From: Methylocystaceae bacterium
GTDB lineage: Bacteria; Pseudomonadota; Alphaproteobacteria; Rhodospirillales; Terasakiellaceae
NCBI GenBank assembly: GCA_013373265.1
Contig: JABXIC010000150.1
Coordinates: 1-59,542, forward strand
Length of the DNA: 59,542 nucleotides
Reading direction: 5' to 3'
Shown: positions 1-8,114 of the stretch, one piece after another
How positions within the stretch are numbered: the first letter of the stretch is position 1
Layout: each line of letters begins with the position of its first letter
The notes under the pieces: model-generated
What the model saw: the letters and a program-made list of their open reading frames with translations, nothing else
Databases searched by the model: none
What the model was told of the DNA's origin: nothing
Translations under genes and position numbers: made by a program

Positions 1-924
1 AAAGTTATCCTGCGCATCCGCCATATAACGGATAAACACATCTTCAAAGGATGGGTTTTCTTCACGCCAGCTATAACCTTCCAAATCAAAATATGGGGTC
101 AATGCTTCTTTCAGCTTTTCACCATCCGTCCCACTGACATGCAAACTATCTCCAAACGGCGCCACCGTTTTAACTGCTGGCAGGGATTCTAATTCTCTCA
201 CAAAGCCCATAAGACCTTCACCGCGCACCACCCATGTTGTCAGCCCGGCCCCTGAGATAACTTCTTGAACAGTGCCTTGTGTCACCAGTTTGCCATAGCT
301 CATGTAAATGATGGCATGGCAGCGTTCGGCCTCATCCATATAATGGGTACTGACCAAAACAGTCAGCCCTTCAGCCGCTAAATGATGTATTTCATCCCAA
401 AATTCCCGCCGTGCCTTGGGGTCCACTCCGGCGGTGGGTTCATCCAGCAACAGGACTTCCGGTTCATGCAAGACACATCCAGCTAAGGCAAGGCGTTGCT
501 TCCACCCACCCGACAAATTTCCCGCCAATTGTTTTTGGCGGTCTTTCAGGTTCAGTTTTTCAAGGGCTGTGTCAACACGTTCCGCGACACGGTCCAGGCC
601 GTAAATTTCAGCAACGAATTCAAGATTTTCACGAATGCTTAAATCTTCCCAAAAGCTGAATTTTTGGGTCATATAGCCAATACGTTTTTTAATCTCCAAC
701 GCTTGGGTACGGATATCAAGCCCAAGGCACGTCCCTTCCCCATCATCAGGCGTTAAGAGACCACAAATCATGCGCAAGGTCGTTGTTTTGCCCGACCCAT
801 TTGGTCCTAAAAACCCGTATATTTTGCCTTTGGGGACTTTAACATCAAAATGATCCACCACCAGTTTGCCGCCAAATGATTTGGTCAGATTTTTAACGTC
901 GATGGCATAAGACAAGGCTGGCAT
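1..924 (-). CDS. ABC transporter ATP-binding protein, YbhF/CcmA-like (3' end cut by window edge)
   Basis: This is the cytoplasmic ATPase of an ABC-2 type exporter. The reading frame is open from an ATG at 924 to base 1 (308 codons), so the stop lies outside; the ORF track misses it for that reason. Walker A (GPNGSGKTT, near residue 40), the signature LSGGWKQR and Walker B (LLLDEPTAGVD) are all present. Its ATG shares one base with the TAA of the upstream membrane-fusion gene (TAATG), which points to translational coupling. The last visible residues look close to the C-terminus of a single-ATPase protein; a YbhF-like double ATPase cannot be excluded. The permeases would lie beyond the window. 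Substrate unknown; multidrug-type export is inferred from the family. Confidence 0.9.
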   Translation of the reverse strand, partial: MPALSYAIDVKNLTKSFGGKLVVDHFDVKVPKGKIYGFLGPNGSGKTTTLRMICGLLTPDDGEGTCLGLDIRTQALEIKKRIGYMTQKFSFWEDLSIRENLEFVAEIYGLDRVAERVDTALEKLNLKDRQKQLAGNLSGGWKQRLALAGCVLHEPEVLLLDEPTAGVDPKARREFWDEIHHLAAEGLTVLVSTHYMDEAERCHAIIYMSYGKLVTQGTVQEVISGAGLTTWVVRGEGLMGFVRELESLPAVKTVAPFGDSLHVSGTDGEKLKEALTPYFDLEGYSWREENPSFEDVFIRYMADAQDNF

Positions 925-1871
925 TATTCCCCCCTCAACGTGATAGACACGGGCAAACCGGGGCGTAGTTCCTTTTGATACTGGTCCGGCACCGCTTCAA
1001 CCAGAAAGACCAGCTTTTCACGTGATTCCACACTATAGATGACAGGTGGTGTATATTCAGCCTGTGAGGCGACATAAGAAACCTTCGCCGCAATTGGCCC
1101 CGTACAGCCATCACATGTGACCTCCACCGCATCCCCCGGTGCAAGCTCTGCCACCTTTTTTTGGGAAACAAAAAAACGCAGTTTTACTTTTTCCGGTGGC
1201 AGTAACTTCACAACCGGTTGCCCCATTGAGACAAATTCTCCGGGTTGAAAAAAGGTATCTTCAACCAAACCTGTGACAGGTGACACGGGCGCGGCATCGC
1301 TTAGCTTTTTATCCGCTTCCACCAACAGCTGTTCCGCACTTTGTAAAGAAGCTTTGGCCCCGTTGATTTCGTCAATGCGTCCACCAAGGTTAGCTGCTTT
1401 GACCTGTGCTTCCAATTCATCACGGCGCGCCTGCGCACGGTCCAGTTCCGCTCTTGCTTTATCAAGAGATGCCCGGCTTAAGGATCCTGTTTTACTGAGG
1501 GGAAGAACACGCTGATATTCCTTCTGCGCATTAATCAACTGGGCTTTCGCCTGTTCTTTTTGCGCAAGTATAATTTCAATTTTTTCAGGGCGTTCCCCTT
1601 TTAGCAAATCATCCAAATGCGCTTGGGCAGCACGCACCCCTGCAACAGCGCGCATTTTCTGTGCATCTAATTCAGTTAAATCCAGTGAAAACAACACCTC
1701 GCCCGCCTTAACCTGTTGCCCACGTTGCACATACACGCTCTTAATCAAACCCGCACTTGTCGGGGCGATCATCAGATACTCCCCTTCCACATACCCATTC
1801 AGCTGTTCATCAGAAGGTTGGCAAGCCACGAGCAACAGCGGCAAGAGCCAGAATAGTTTTTTCATCATCAT
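924..1871 (-). CDS. HlyD/YbhG-type membrane-fusion lipoprotein
   Basis: This is a 315-residue periplasmic adaptor that would link the adjacent ABC exporter to the outer envelope. The N-terminus is a lipoprotein signal (MMMKKLF followed by a hydrophobic stretch and the lipobox LLVAC, Cys near residue 17). A biotinyl-lipoyl-like half-motif occurs near residues 40-75, a long Ala/Glu/Lys/Gln-rich coiled coil near 75-195, then a beta-barrel region (PVTGLVEDTFFQPGEFV onward). The start overlaps the stop of the TetR gene by four bases (ATGA), and an AGGAGG ribosome site lies inside the end of that gene. The order regulator-fusion protein-ATPase matches the E. coli cecR-ybhG-ybhF operon. The lipid anchor replaces the usual membrane helix. 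Confidence 0.88.
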   Translation of the reverse strand: MMMKKLFWLLPLLLVACQPSDEQLNGYVEGEYLMIAPTSAGLIKSVYVQRGQQVKAGEVLFSLDLTELDAQKMRAVAGVRAAQAHLDDLLKGERPEKIEIILAQKEQAKAQLINAQKEYQRVLPLSKTGSLSRASLDKARAELDRAQARRDELEAQVKAANLGGRIDEINGAKASLQSAEQLLVEADKKLSDAAPVSPVTGLVEDTFFQPGEFVSMGQPVVKLLPPEKVKLRFFVSQKKVAELAPGDAVEVTCDGCTGPIAAKVSYVASQAEYTPPVIYSVESREKLVFLVEAVPDQYQKELRPGLPVSITLRGE

Positions 1872-2545
1872 TCATCCCTCCTGCGATGCGCAGCGATGAC
1901 GGCATCGGTATTCTGCAAAATCAATTGAATAATCGTTTCAACATTTTCAGCACTCAAAGACGCCACCCCCAAGCTGCGCAAGGCCAGTTCCTGATGTGTT
2001 TTAAAGACCATCAACTGACCAAGAATACTGTGGGTACATAAGATCGTTTCCACTTCATGCGCACCCGTACCACATAAGAAACTAATCAAACGCGTCAGAA
2101 TGGCATGTACAGGCCCCATAAAATCATCATATAAAATCTCAAAGATCGAAGACGGTTGCATTTGTTCACGGACAATAATTTGCGCAAAATAAGGAGTATT
2201 TTGTTCACTCAACAAAAAAATCGTCATACTTTTAATAAATTGATGCAAAAACTCACGCGCACTGGGTTGTGTTAACGTACTTTCTTCCAACGCAGCTTTA
2301 ATGTGCTGAATCATTTCGCCAACTTTTTCCGAAGCTTGAGAAATGATATGACGCACAACCGCTTCATACAGCCCTTCCTTACTTTCAAAATAATAAGGGA
2401 TAGCTGAAATATTGACCCCGGCTTCCTTCGTTAACAGACGCGTGGATGCCCCTTCAAAACCATGAATGGCAAAAATTTTGATGGCGGCTTGCAATAATTT
2501 TTCTTTTGCATCCTTGCCAGTTTTCTTTTTCTTTTTATCACTCAA
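1868..2545 (-). CDS. TetR-family regulator, CecR-like
   Basis: This is a 225-residue repressor-type protein that probably controls the two downstream export genes in response to a toxic ligand. A Lys-rich leader is followed by a TetR helix-turn-helix (residues about 15-60, FAIHGFEGASTRLLTKEAGV and YYFESKEGLYEAVV). The C-terminal ligand domain resembles the CecR (YbiH, formerly DUF1956) type: LTRLISFLCG and the run leading to HSILGQLMVF. The start is TTG: an AGGAG site lies eight bases before it and no better ATG exists. A perfect 12-base palindrome sits just upstream and is a plausible autoregulatory operator. Regulator class is certain; ligand and targets are inferred from gene order. Confidence 0.85.
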   Translation of the reverse strand: MSDKKKKKTGKDAKEKLLQAAIKIFAIHGFEGASTRLLTKEAGVNISAIPYYFESKEGLYEAVVRHIISQASEKVGEMIQHIKAALEESTLTQPSAREFLHQFIKSMTIFLLSEQNTPYFAQIIVREQMQPSSIFEILYDDFMGPVHAILTRLISFLCGTGAHEVETILCTHSILGQLMVFKTHQELALRSLGVASLSAENVETIIQLILQNTDAVIAAHRRRDE

Positions 2546-2591
2546 AACCGATCTCCTCTTATCATACAGCTTATACCAAAACTAAATTAAG

Positions 2592-2603
2592 TCAATCGAT
2601 TGA
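2592..2603. promoter_or_regulatory. Candidate TetR operator (TCAATCGATTGA)
   Basis: This is a perfect 12-base palindrome, TCAATCGATTGA, in AT-rich DNA about 47 bases upstream of the TTG start of the CecR-like gene. Its position and symmetry suit binding of a TetR dimer at its own promoter. The assignment is by position only. Confidence 0.45.
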
Positions 2604-2630
2604 ATTATTTGTTTGGTATGAGATACACCC

Positions 2631-2672
2631 ACAATAAAAAACACCCCTCGACCAAAGGGCCAAGGGGTGTTG
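2631..2672 (-). terminator. Intrinsic terminator of the OmpA-family gene
   Basis: Read on the minus strand, AACACCCCT pairs perfectly with AGGGGTGTT (bases 2640-2648 and 2663-2671) and is followed directly by a T-rich run (TTTTTTATTG). It lies 20 bases after the stop of the OmpA-domain gene and before the CecR promoter region. Confidence 0.85.
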
Positions 2673-2693
2673 CTGTCTTATTGATATTAGGTT

Positions 2694-3575
2694 TTATTCT
2701 TCGACAGAAATAACCACACGACGGTTTTTAGCTTCACGTACACCGTCTGCTGTTGTAACGGCAGGCGAACCTTCACCCGCACCGGCTGTTTTCAGCTTGT
2801 CCGCACCAATACCAAGATTGGCAACGAAACGTTTCACCGCTTCAGCACGGCGCAAAGACAGTTTTTGGTTATAAGAGGCTGAACCCGCGCGATCAGCGTG
2901 ACCAGTCAGTGCCAAACCAACAGCTTTGCCGCCCCAATCTTCAACCAAGGCCTGTAGCACTTGTTGACCAATGGGGGTAATTTCGGCTGAATCAAAATCA
3001 AAGAAGACTGTGTAAAGTTTCGCCATATCAACCGTTTTTTCGATATGGGCTTGTTTCAACTCAGCCATAGCGGTGTCGAAATCACCTTTACATTTTGCGA
3101 TCTCGTCGTTTTGCCAGCCTTCTTCTTGTTCTTCAACCCAGCAATCGAATCGCGCTTGCGCTTTTGCAGACAGGACAGGAAGTTTCTCAACTGTTTCAGA
3201 CAAGGTAGAAACCAGATCCGTGCGTGACGGTTCAAACTGTTTCAACTCTTCTTTAGAAAAACGCCATTGCGCAGGATCTTCCGGCGGCAAACCATTATCA
3301 GAAGCTGCGACCTTCATAGCCTTGCGTGCAAAGAAGTCAGAGTCAAACCAATCCGACCAAACATCGCCTTCCTTCGTTGCAAGCATCTGATATTCTTTAA
3401 CCAGCGCTCCTTTAAAAGTTGTCTCGTTGGTTTGCAAGGCTTGCGCTTTTTCGTAGTTGAACGGTTGTGTAAACGGATTACCGCCATGGTCCAACGCATT
3501 TGGAAGGTTGCTACACCCCATCAGAACGGATGCAGAAATCAGCAATGCTGATGTAGAAAGGATACTTCTTCTCAT
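2694..3575 (-). CDS. OmpA-domain outer-membrane lipoprotein
   Basis: This 293-residue lipoprotein probably tethers the outer membrane to peptidoglycan. I place the start at the internal ATG (MRRSILST) rather than the ORF-track start, because AAGGAA lies just before it and it opens a clean lipoprotein signal with lipobox LMGC (Cys near residue 20). The C-terminal 110 residues form an OmpA/Pal domain: FFDFDSAEITPIGQQVL, LTGHADRAG, YNQKLSLRRAEAVKRF and NRRVVISVEE, including the Asp and Arg that bind diaminopimelate in this family. The middle contains WxxWF and a two-Cys segment of unknown role. It is a single-gene unit with its own terminator. The domain call is firm; the exact physiological role is not. 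Confidence 0.88.
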   Translation of the reverse strand: MRRSILSTSALLISASVLMGCSNLPNALDHGGNPFTQPFNYEKAQALQTNETTFKGALVKEYQMLATKEGDVWSDWFDSDFFARKAMKVAASDNGLPPEDPAQWRFSKEELKQFEPSRTDLVSTLSETVEKLPVLSAKAQARFDCWVEEQEEGWQNDEIAKCKGDFDTAMAELKQAHIEKTVDMAKLYTVFFDFDSAEITPIGQQVLQALVEDWGGKAVGLALTGHADRAGSASYNQKLSLRRAEAVKRFVANLGIGADKLKTAGAGEGSPAVTTADGVREAKNRRVVISVEE

Positions 3576-3760
3576 TGTTTTTTCCTTTTCGCAGAGAAAC
3601 ACATATTCAAGCATTAACGCCCATGATGAGCGAGAGCGACTTTAAAACTATACTAATGATAAAGATTTTTTGGGCATATGCCAAGCAAACTACTTTAAAA
3701 CAACATGTTTAAAGGTTTTATAGAAATTCTAAATTTTTAAATTTGTAAAAAAACTGAATT

Positions 3761-4387
3761 TTACAAGCAACTTGAAACAATTTTCTGAATGTTGCGATCA
3801 GTAGTCAGATATTGAGGACTCAACGCACTTGAAATAACCACATCCTCACTCGGGCGACCAATCACTTTATCCAACCGCCCTTTTATTCTTTGAACCAAAG
3901 ACAGCACACCATCATCAGTTTTACGCACAATGATTTTTTCAAAGGGTGTTTGAGTCGGCACTTCTGCACAGACTTTACCAAGATGTTGGTCAATTTTATC
4001 GACAAGAGAAAAATCTGGGTTAGGTTCTACATCATCAGATGAATAGATTTGCTTGGGATGCACACCCGGTCTCGGTCGCCATTGTTCTAAACGCAATGTA
4101 CTTGAAACAATGTAACCTTCAGGAAAGTAAACAGCCGTATTGTTGGTCAGCAAAACCCGATCCCCCAACACATTGCCAGAGCGTAAAAGCTTTTTAATTC
4201 TTTTCGCCATGATCTTGCCTGAAAAATCATTGAATTTGAGGATGTTTTTATCAGCACGCTTTTGAGCGAAATATTCTTCAAAAGGCAACAAATGTGAAGA
4301 ACCATTGGTTTGCGCCGCCTGAGCCGACTCAAAACTCAAGACCACACCGACCAAAAACAAAACTAAAAATTGGACAAAACGAAGCAT
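3761..4387 (-). CDS. Exported protein of unknown function
   Basis: I do not recognise this 208-residue protein. It starts with an ATG behind AGAAGGA and has a clear Sec signal peptide (MLRFVQFLVLFLVGVV, probable cleavage after SAQA), so it should be periplasmic. The mature part is basic and hydrophilic with no evident catalytic motif; it contains two Cys residues (KVCAEVP and the C-terminal SSCL) that could form a disulfide once exported. It stands alone, with 185 bases before it that contain no other gene and 130 bases after it before the GntR regulator. Composition is like its neighbours, so I see no sign of recent transfer. Confidence 0.7.
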   Translation of the reverse strand: MLRFVQFLVLFLVGVVLSFESAQAAQTNGSSHLLPFEEYFAQKRADKNILKFNDFSGKIMAKRIKKLLRSGNVLGDRVLLTNNTAVYFPEGYIVSSTLRLEQWRPRPGVHPKQIYSSDDVEPNPDFSLVDKIDQHLGKVCAEVPTQTPFEKIIVRKTDDGVLSLVQRIKGRLDKVIGRPSEDVVISSALSPQYLTTDRNIQKIVSSCL

Positions 4388-4514
4388 TTATCCTTCTCAA
4401 CCCCAAATATATTTCCTAGGCAGACTTCTAACATATTTTATATTAGATCACAATTAGCAAATATATAATCTCAGCTATATATGTAAAGAAATGATCATCT
4501 ACGTTCGTCGAACA

Positions 4515-5285
4515 CTAAAGATATGTATCCAGACTCAAAAGATGCTCCAGATGCGGTTGTGCAATTTGCCCTTCCAGATCAACCCCTGAACGCAGCAACC
4601 CTTTCACAAAGTCACGCACATGTTTGTCCATCCATGTTTTCACCACATCAACGTTTCGTTCTTCAAGCCCTTGAAGCATAATTTTGTGGGCTTCTAACAA
4701 CCGCGCTGGCGCTTCCGGCACTGCTTCAAAAATATATTGAGTTGCCGGATAAATCAAAAGCCCGGCTGGTTCACGTGCCAGCAGAAAAACACGATTGTCT
4801 GCGGCTTCTGCGATAATTGAATGAAATTCCGTATCCAACTCAGAAAGACGATCCCGATCATCCAATTCTTTTTCCGTCAAAGCGACATTGATGCGCAGAC
4901 GTTCTAATTGATCTTCTGTGATACGTTGCGCCGCCATGGCAATGGTTTTGGGTTCCAAAATTTCAAGCGTTTCTACCAATTCGCGAAAGGTCACTTTATG
5001 CAGAACGAGAGAGCGGCTAATCCGGGTCGCCAATTTGTCATACCCCGGTAGTGATACATAAAGACGGCGTTTATCCCCCCGGCGCAGCATCCCGCTTTGT
5101 TCCAAAATGCGAATGCCTTCACGCACAGTTGAACGATTAACACCAAACTGTTCAACCAAATCCGCTTCTGTTCCGATGGGATCTTCCGGCATAATCTTAC
5201 CCGTCATGATCTGTTCTTCGATTGCATCTGCAACCAGACGGTAGGCTGGCAAGATTTCCAATTTTTTAAATTTATTATGTTTCAT
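4515..5285 (-). CDS. GntR-family (FadR/FCD subfamily) regulator 1
   Basis: This 256-residue protein has an N-terminal winged helix (about residues 14-80: EQFGVNRSTVREGIRILEQSG) and a C-terminal FCD ligand domain. The FCD metal-site residues are present (DTEFHSIIAEA, AHKIMLQGLEE, MDKHVRDF), so it likely binds a carboxylate or acyl effector through a metal ion. I prefer the ATG at 5285 (MKHNKFKK) over the upstream start at 5333, as it brings the helix-turn-helix to the usual distance. It is divergent from, and a clear paralogue of, the GntR gene at 5604, so the pair probably regulate the long transport and beta-oxidation run. Ligand unknown. Confidence 0.87.
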   Translation of the reverse strand: MKHNKFKKLEILPAYRLVADAIEEQIMTGKIMPEDPIGTEADLVEQFGVNRSTVREGIRILEQSGMLRRGDKRRLYVSLPGYDKLATRISRSLVLHKVTFRELVETLEILEPKTIAMAAQRITEDQLERLRINVALTEKELDDRDRLSELDTEFHSIIAEAADNRVFLLAREPAGLLIYPATQYIFEAVPEAPARLLEAHKIMLQGLEERNVDVVKTWMDKHVRDFVKGLLRSGVDLEGQIAQPHLEHLLSLDTYL

Positions 5286-5603
5286 AAGGCGCCCTAGACA
5301 AGCAATGCATGCTCTTGATGGTCTTATCAGCATTACATGCCACGGACTATAATTATTGAATTCCGGCTTGTCATCCCTCGAATCACCTCAAATTTGCGCA
5401 TGGTTCTCATTTGCTACAGCATTTGTTCTAAAAAACGTTACCAACACAAACTCCAATAAACGCAAGGCATCGCTGCGCCGCACATAAAGATTTAAAAAAA
5501 AAGCCTTGCCTTTCAGTCATTTTTTATCAAAAGTCCAATTGTCCGACAATATGATTATCTAAACTTATAACAAAAAGATAACAAGACAGGGAGGGCATGC
5601 GTA
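5286..5603. other. Divergent intergenic region between two GntR genes
   Basis: About 318 bases without a gene separate the two divergent FadR-like regulators. It is AT-rich toward the right end. The only structured element I can support is the ATTGTCCGACAAT palindrome (listed separately), which lies 53 bases before the start of the rightward regulator. I see no small open frame with a ribosome site and no hairpin terminator here. Confidence 0.6.
5538..5550. promoter_or_regulatory. Candidate FadR-type GntR operator (ATTGTCCGACAAT)
   Basis: ATTGTC-C-GACAAT is a perfect inverted repeat with a one-base centre. The TTGTC/GACAA form with an odd central base is typical of FCD-type GntR operators (compare TGGTCNGACCA for FadR and ATTGGTNNNACCAAT for PdhR). 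It lies between the two GntR genes, upstream of the import and beta-oxidation operon. Confidence 0.6.
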
Positions 5604-6344
5604 ATGTTTGAAAAATTGGCCGTGCAATCTGCCTATCATCAGGTTGTTGATGCGATTGAGTCTAAAATCCTCAGCGGTGAATTGTCTTTGGGGGACCCTT
5701 TAGGTACGGAGTCGGAGCTTGAAGAACAATTTGGTGTTAGTCGCAGTTCTATCCGCGAAGGTCTGCGTGTCTTAGAACATCTTGGTGTCTTAACCCGTGA
5801 AAAAGGACGTCGTCTGAGTGTAGGAAAACCTAAAAGCAGCATTCTTAATGCACAAATCAGCCGATCCCTTCTTTTACAGCATGTGACCTATCGTGATCTG
5901 GTGGAGTTTTTAAGTTTCATTGAAATGGCCTCCATCGAAAGTGCGTTGGATGCCACCTGTGATGATCTCCTCAAAAAACTAAAAGTCAATCTGGCCCAAA
6001 CCAAAAAATCGATGAACAAACCCAAAAAGCTCGCCAGTCTTGATGTGGAATTTCACACACTTCTGGCACATGCAACACAAAACGGCGCGATGATCATGGC
6101 GTATGAACCTGTCGGCCAGTTGATCTACGCTTCGACACAACAAATTTTTGAATCCGCCAGCATCGGTGCACAACGTCTTTATGATGCCCATGCCATTCTG
6201 GTTGACGCCTTGGAACGAAAAGACCGCGACATGGCCTTGTCCTGGATGAAAAAGCACATTCTGGATTTTGAAAAGGGCTTGATGACCGCCAACGTAAATT
6301 TCGATGAACCCGTTAATCCAAAATATTGGACGCCAACGCAATAA
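5604..6344 (+). CDS. GntR-family (FadR/FCD subfamily) regulator 2
   Basis: This 246-residue regulator is the paralogue of the one at 4515-5285. Winged helix at about residues 8-75 (EEQFGVSRSSIREGLRVLEH), then the FCD domain with the metal-site pattern DVEFHTLLAHA, AHAILVDALER and MKKHILDFEKG. Start is an ATG behind GGGAGG. It lies 21 bases before the LIV ATPase gene with no terminator between, so it is probably the first gene of the import and beta-oxidation operon and controls it, presumably derepressing in response to the substrate or its CoA ester. Why two similar regulators are kept is unclear. Confidence 0.88.
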   Translation: MFEKLAVQSAYHQVVDAIESKILSGELSLGDPLGTESELEEQFGVSRSSIREGLRVLEHLGVLTREKGRRLSVGKPKSSILNAQISRSLLLQHVTYRDLVEFLSFIEMASIESALDATCDDLLKKLKVNLAQTKKSMNKPKKLASLDVEFHTLLAHATQNGAMIMAYEPVGQLIYASTQQIFESASIGAQRLYDAHAILVDALERKDRDMALSWMKKHILDFEKGLMTANVNFDEPVNPKYWTPTQ

Positions 6345-6365
6345 CTCAGGAAGTCTAAAAGTAAA

Positions 6366-7226
6366 ATGCAAACTACGGAAGTTTCAAGTTTAACGACATC
6401 ACCTCCACCGACACTGGCAGGTCAAGAAATCCTGAGTGTAGACGGATTATCTTTATCCTTTGGCGGTGTCAAAGCCTTACAGCATGTTTCTTTCAGCGTC
6501 GAAGAAGGTTCTGTCACTTCGGTCATTGGGCCAAACGGTGCAGGAAAAACATCACTCTTTAACTCCATTTCAGGCTTTTATACGCCCAGTGAAGGCAACG
6601 TCAATTTCTTAGGCAAAAACGTCAACAAAATTGCCCCGCCTGATCGTGCTGCCATGGGGATGGCTCGGACATTCCAAAACATCGCCTTGTTTAAAGGTAT
6701 GACCGTTTTGGACAACATTAAGCTCGGCCGTCACGCTCATCTGAAAACAAACATCTTGGAAGCCTTGTTTTATTTTGGCCCGGCACAACGTACCGAAGCG
6801 GCGTTGCGTCGGGAAATTGAAGAAAAAATCATCGATTTTCTGGAAATAGACCATATCCGCAACAGCTCTGTTGGCGCCCTTTCTTACGGTCTGCAAAAAC
6901 GTGTGGAACTGGCGCGCGCTTTGGCGATGCAGCCTAAAATCCTGTTATTGGACGAACCTGTTGCCGGCATGAACCGCGAAGAAACAGAAGACATGGCCCG
7001 CTTCATTCTGGATGTGAAAGAAGAATGGGGCGTGACCGTCTTGATGGTGGAACATGACATGGGCTTGGTCATGGACATATCAGACCATGTGGTCTGTCTC
7101 AATTTCGGGCAAGTTATCACCCAAGGCCTGCCTGATGAAGTACAGGGCCATCCCGATGTTATTTCAGCTTATCTGGGGTCCGGCGATGTGACGGCGCTTC
7201 GTAAAAAATTCAAGGAAGGGAGATAA
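6366..7226 (+). CDS. livG: LIV-type ABC transporter ATP-binding protein LivG
   Basis: This 286-residue cytoplasmic ATPase energises a branched-chain-amino-acid-type (HAAT) importer. Walker A GPNGAGKTS, signature LSYGLQKRVELARAL (a variant of LSGGQ common in LivG proteins of this clade) and Walker B ILLLDEPVAGMNREE are visible; the HD switch is VEHDMGLVM. The N-terminal 20 residues before the ABC domain are extra. It is followed after four bases by livH. The neighbouring acyl-CoA genes suggest the cargo is a carboxylic acid rather than leucine, but the ATPase cannot tell. Confidence 0.9.
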   Translation: MQTTEVSSLTTSPPPTLAGQEILSVDGLSLSFGGVKALQHVSFSVEEGSVTSVIGPNGAGKTSLFNSISGFYTPSEGNVNFLGKNVNKIAPPDRAAMGMARTFQNIALFKGMTVLDNIKLGRHAHLKTNILEALFYFGPAQRTEAALRREIEEKIIDFLEIDHIRNSSVGALSYGLQKRVELARALAMQPKILLLDEPVAGMNREETEDMARFILDVKEEWGVTVLMVEHDMGLVMDISDHVVCLNFGQVITQGLPDEVQGHPDVISAYLGSGDVTALRKKFKEGR

Positions 7227-7230
7227 CGTT

Positions 7231-8109
7231 ATGGATTGGTTATTCTTTTCCGAAATCGGACTTGCTGGCATTGGTACAGGTGGCTTGTATGCCGTTTCAG
7301 GACTGGCTTTTGTCCTCATCTACAAAGCCACCCGCGTTGTCAATATGGCCATTGGCGAGATGATGATGATGGGCGCTTATATCTTTATCGGATTTAGCGT
7401 TGGTCTGGCCCTACCCGTCTGGGCCAGCATTCCCCTTGCCGTTATCGTTTCAGGCATCATGGGCGGCGTGATTGAACGCGCGATAATCCGTCCCATGTTG
7501 GGTGAAAATGCCATTTCCGTCTTTATGGTAACAATAGGTCTGGGCAGCGTGCTTGTCGGTCTGGTGGAAATCATCTGGGGCGCTGACCCTAGACGCCTCA
7601 TCGAATTTGTCCCCAGTGATCCGATCTTTATCGGGGAAGCTTACCTGTCCCCCAAAGTCGGCTATAGCTTTGCTGTCGCCGCCGTCATCGTCGGGCTTTT
7701 CTTGGTCATTTTCAGAACATGGCGCGGCGGTGTTGCCTTGCGGGCGACTGCGGGCGATCAAGCAGCGGCTTATTCTATGGGTATTAATGTCCCCAAAGTC
7801 TTTTCTCTGGTCTGGATCATTGCCGCCATGATTGCCGCTGTTGCAGGCATTCTGGTCGGGTCCATCGGCGGGGTTTCCCCCAACATGGGTGTTTATGGTC
7901 TGTCCGTCCTTGTCGTTGTTATCATTGGCGGTTTGGACAGTCTGCTTGGTGCCCTCATCGCCGGAATTTTTGTCGGACTTATTGAAACCTATGCAGGTGC
8001 CTTTCTTGGTGGAGAATACAAAATGCTGGCAACGTTCAGCTTGTTAGTCTTCGTCTTGATTGTCCGCCCCTATGGCCTTTTCGGCACACATGAAATTGAA
8101 CGGTTGTAA
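7231..8109 (+). CDS. livH: LIV-type ABC transporter permease LivH
   Basis: This 292-residue inner-membrane permease has about eight hydrophobic helices and the family motifs GLAFVLIYKATRVVNMAIGE near the N-terminus and RATAGDQAAAYSMGINVPKV (the cytoplasmic coupling loop contacting the ATPase) near residue 170. It pairs with LivM encoded five bases downstream. A GGAAGGGAG ribosome site lies in the end of livG. Full length for the family. Confidence 0.9.
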   Translation: MDWLFFSEIGLAGIGTGGLYAVSGLAFVLIYKATRVVNMAIGEMMMMGAYIFIGFSVGLALPVWASIPLAVIVSGIMGGVIERAIIRPMLGENAISVFMVTIGLGSVLVGLVEIIWGADPRRLIEFVPSDPIFIGEAYLSPKVGYSFAVAAVIVGLFLVIFRTWRGGVALRATAGDQAAAYSMGINVPKVFSLVWIIAAMIAAVAGILVGSIGGVSPNMGVYGLSVLVVVIIGGLDSLLGALIAGIFVGLIETYAGAFLGGEYKMLATFSLLVFVLIVRPYGLFGTHEIERL

Positions 8110-8114
8110 GTAAA

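Noticed and set aside
411-659. Small plus-strand ORFs near the left edge
   Set aside because: They lie opposite the signature and Walker B region of the ABC ATPase, whose frame is open from 924 to the edge.
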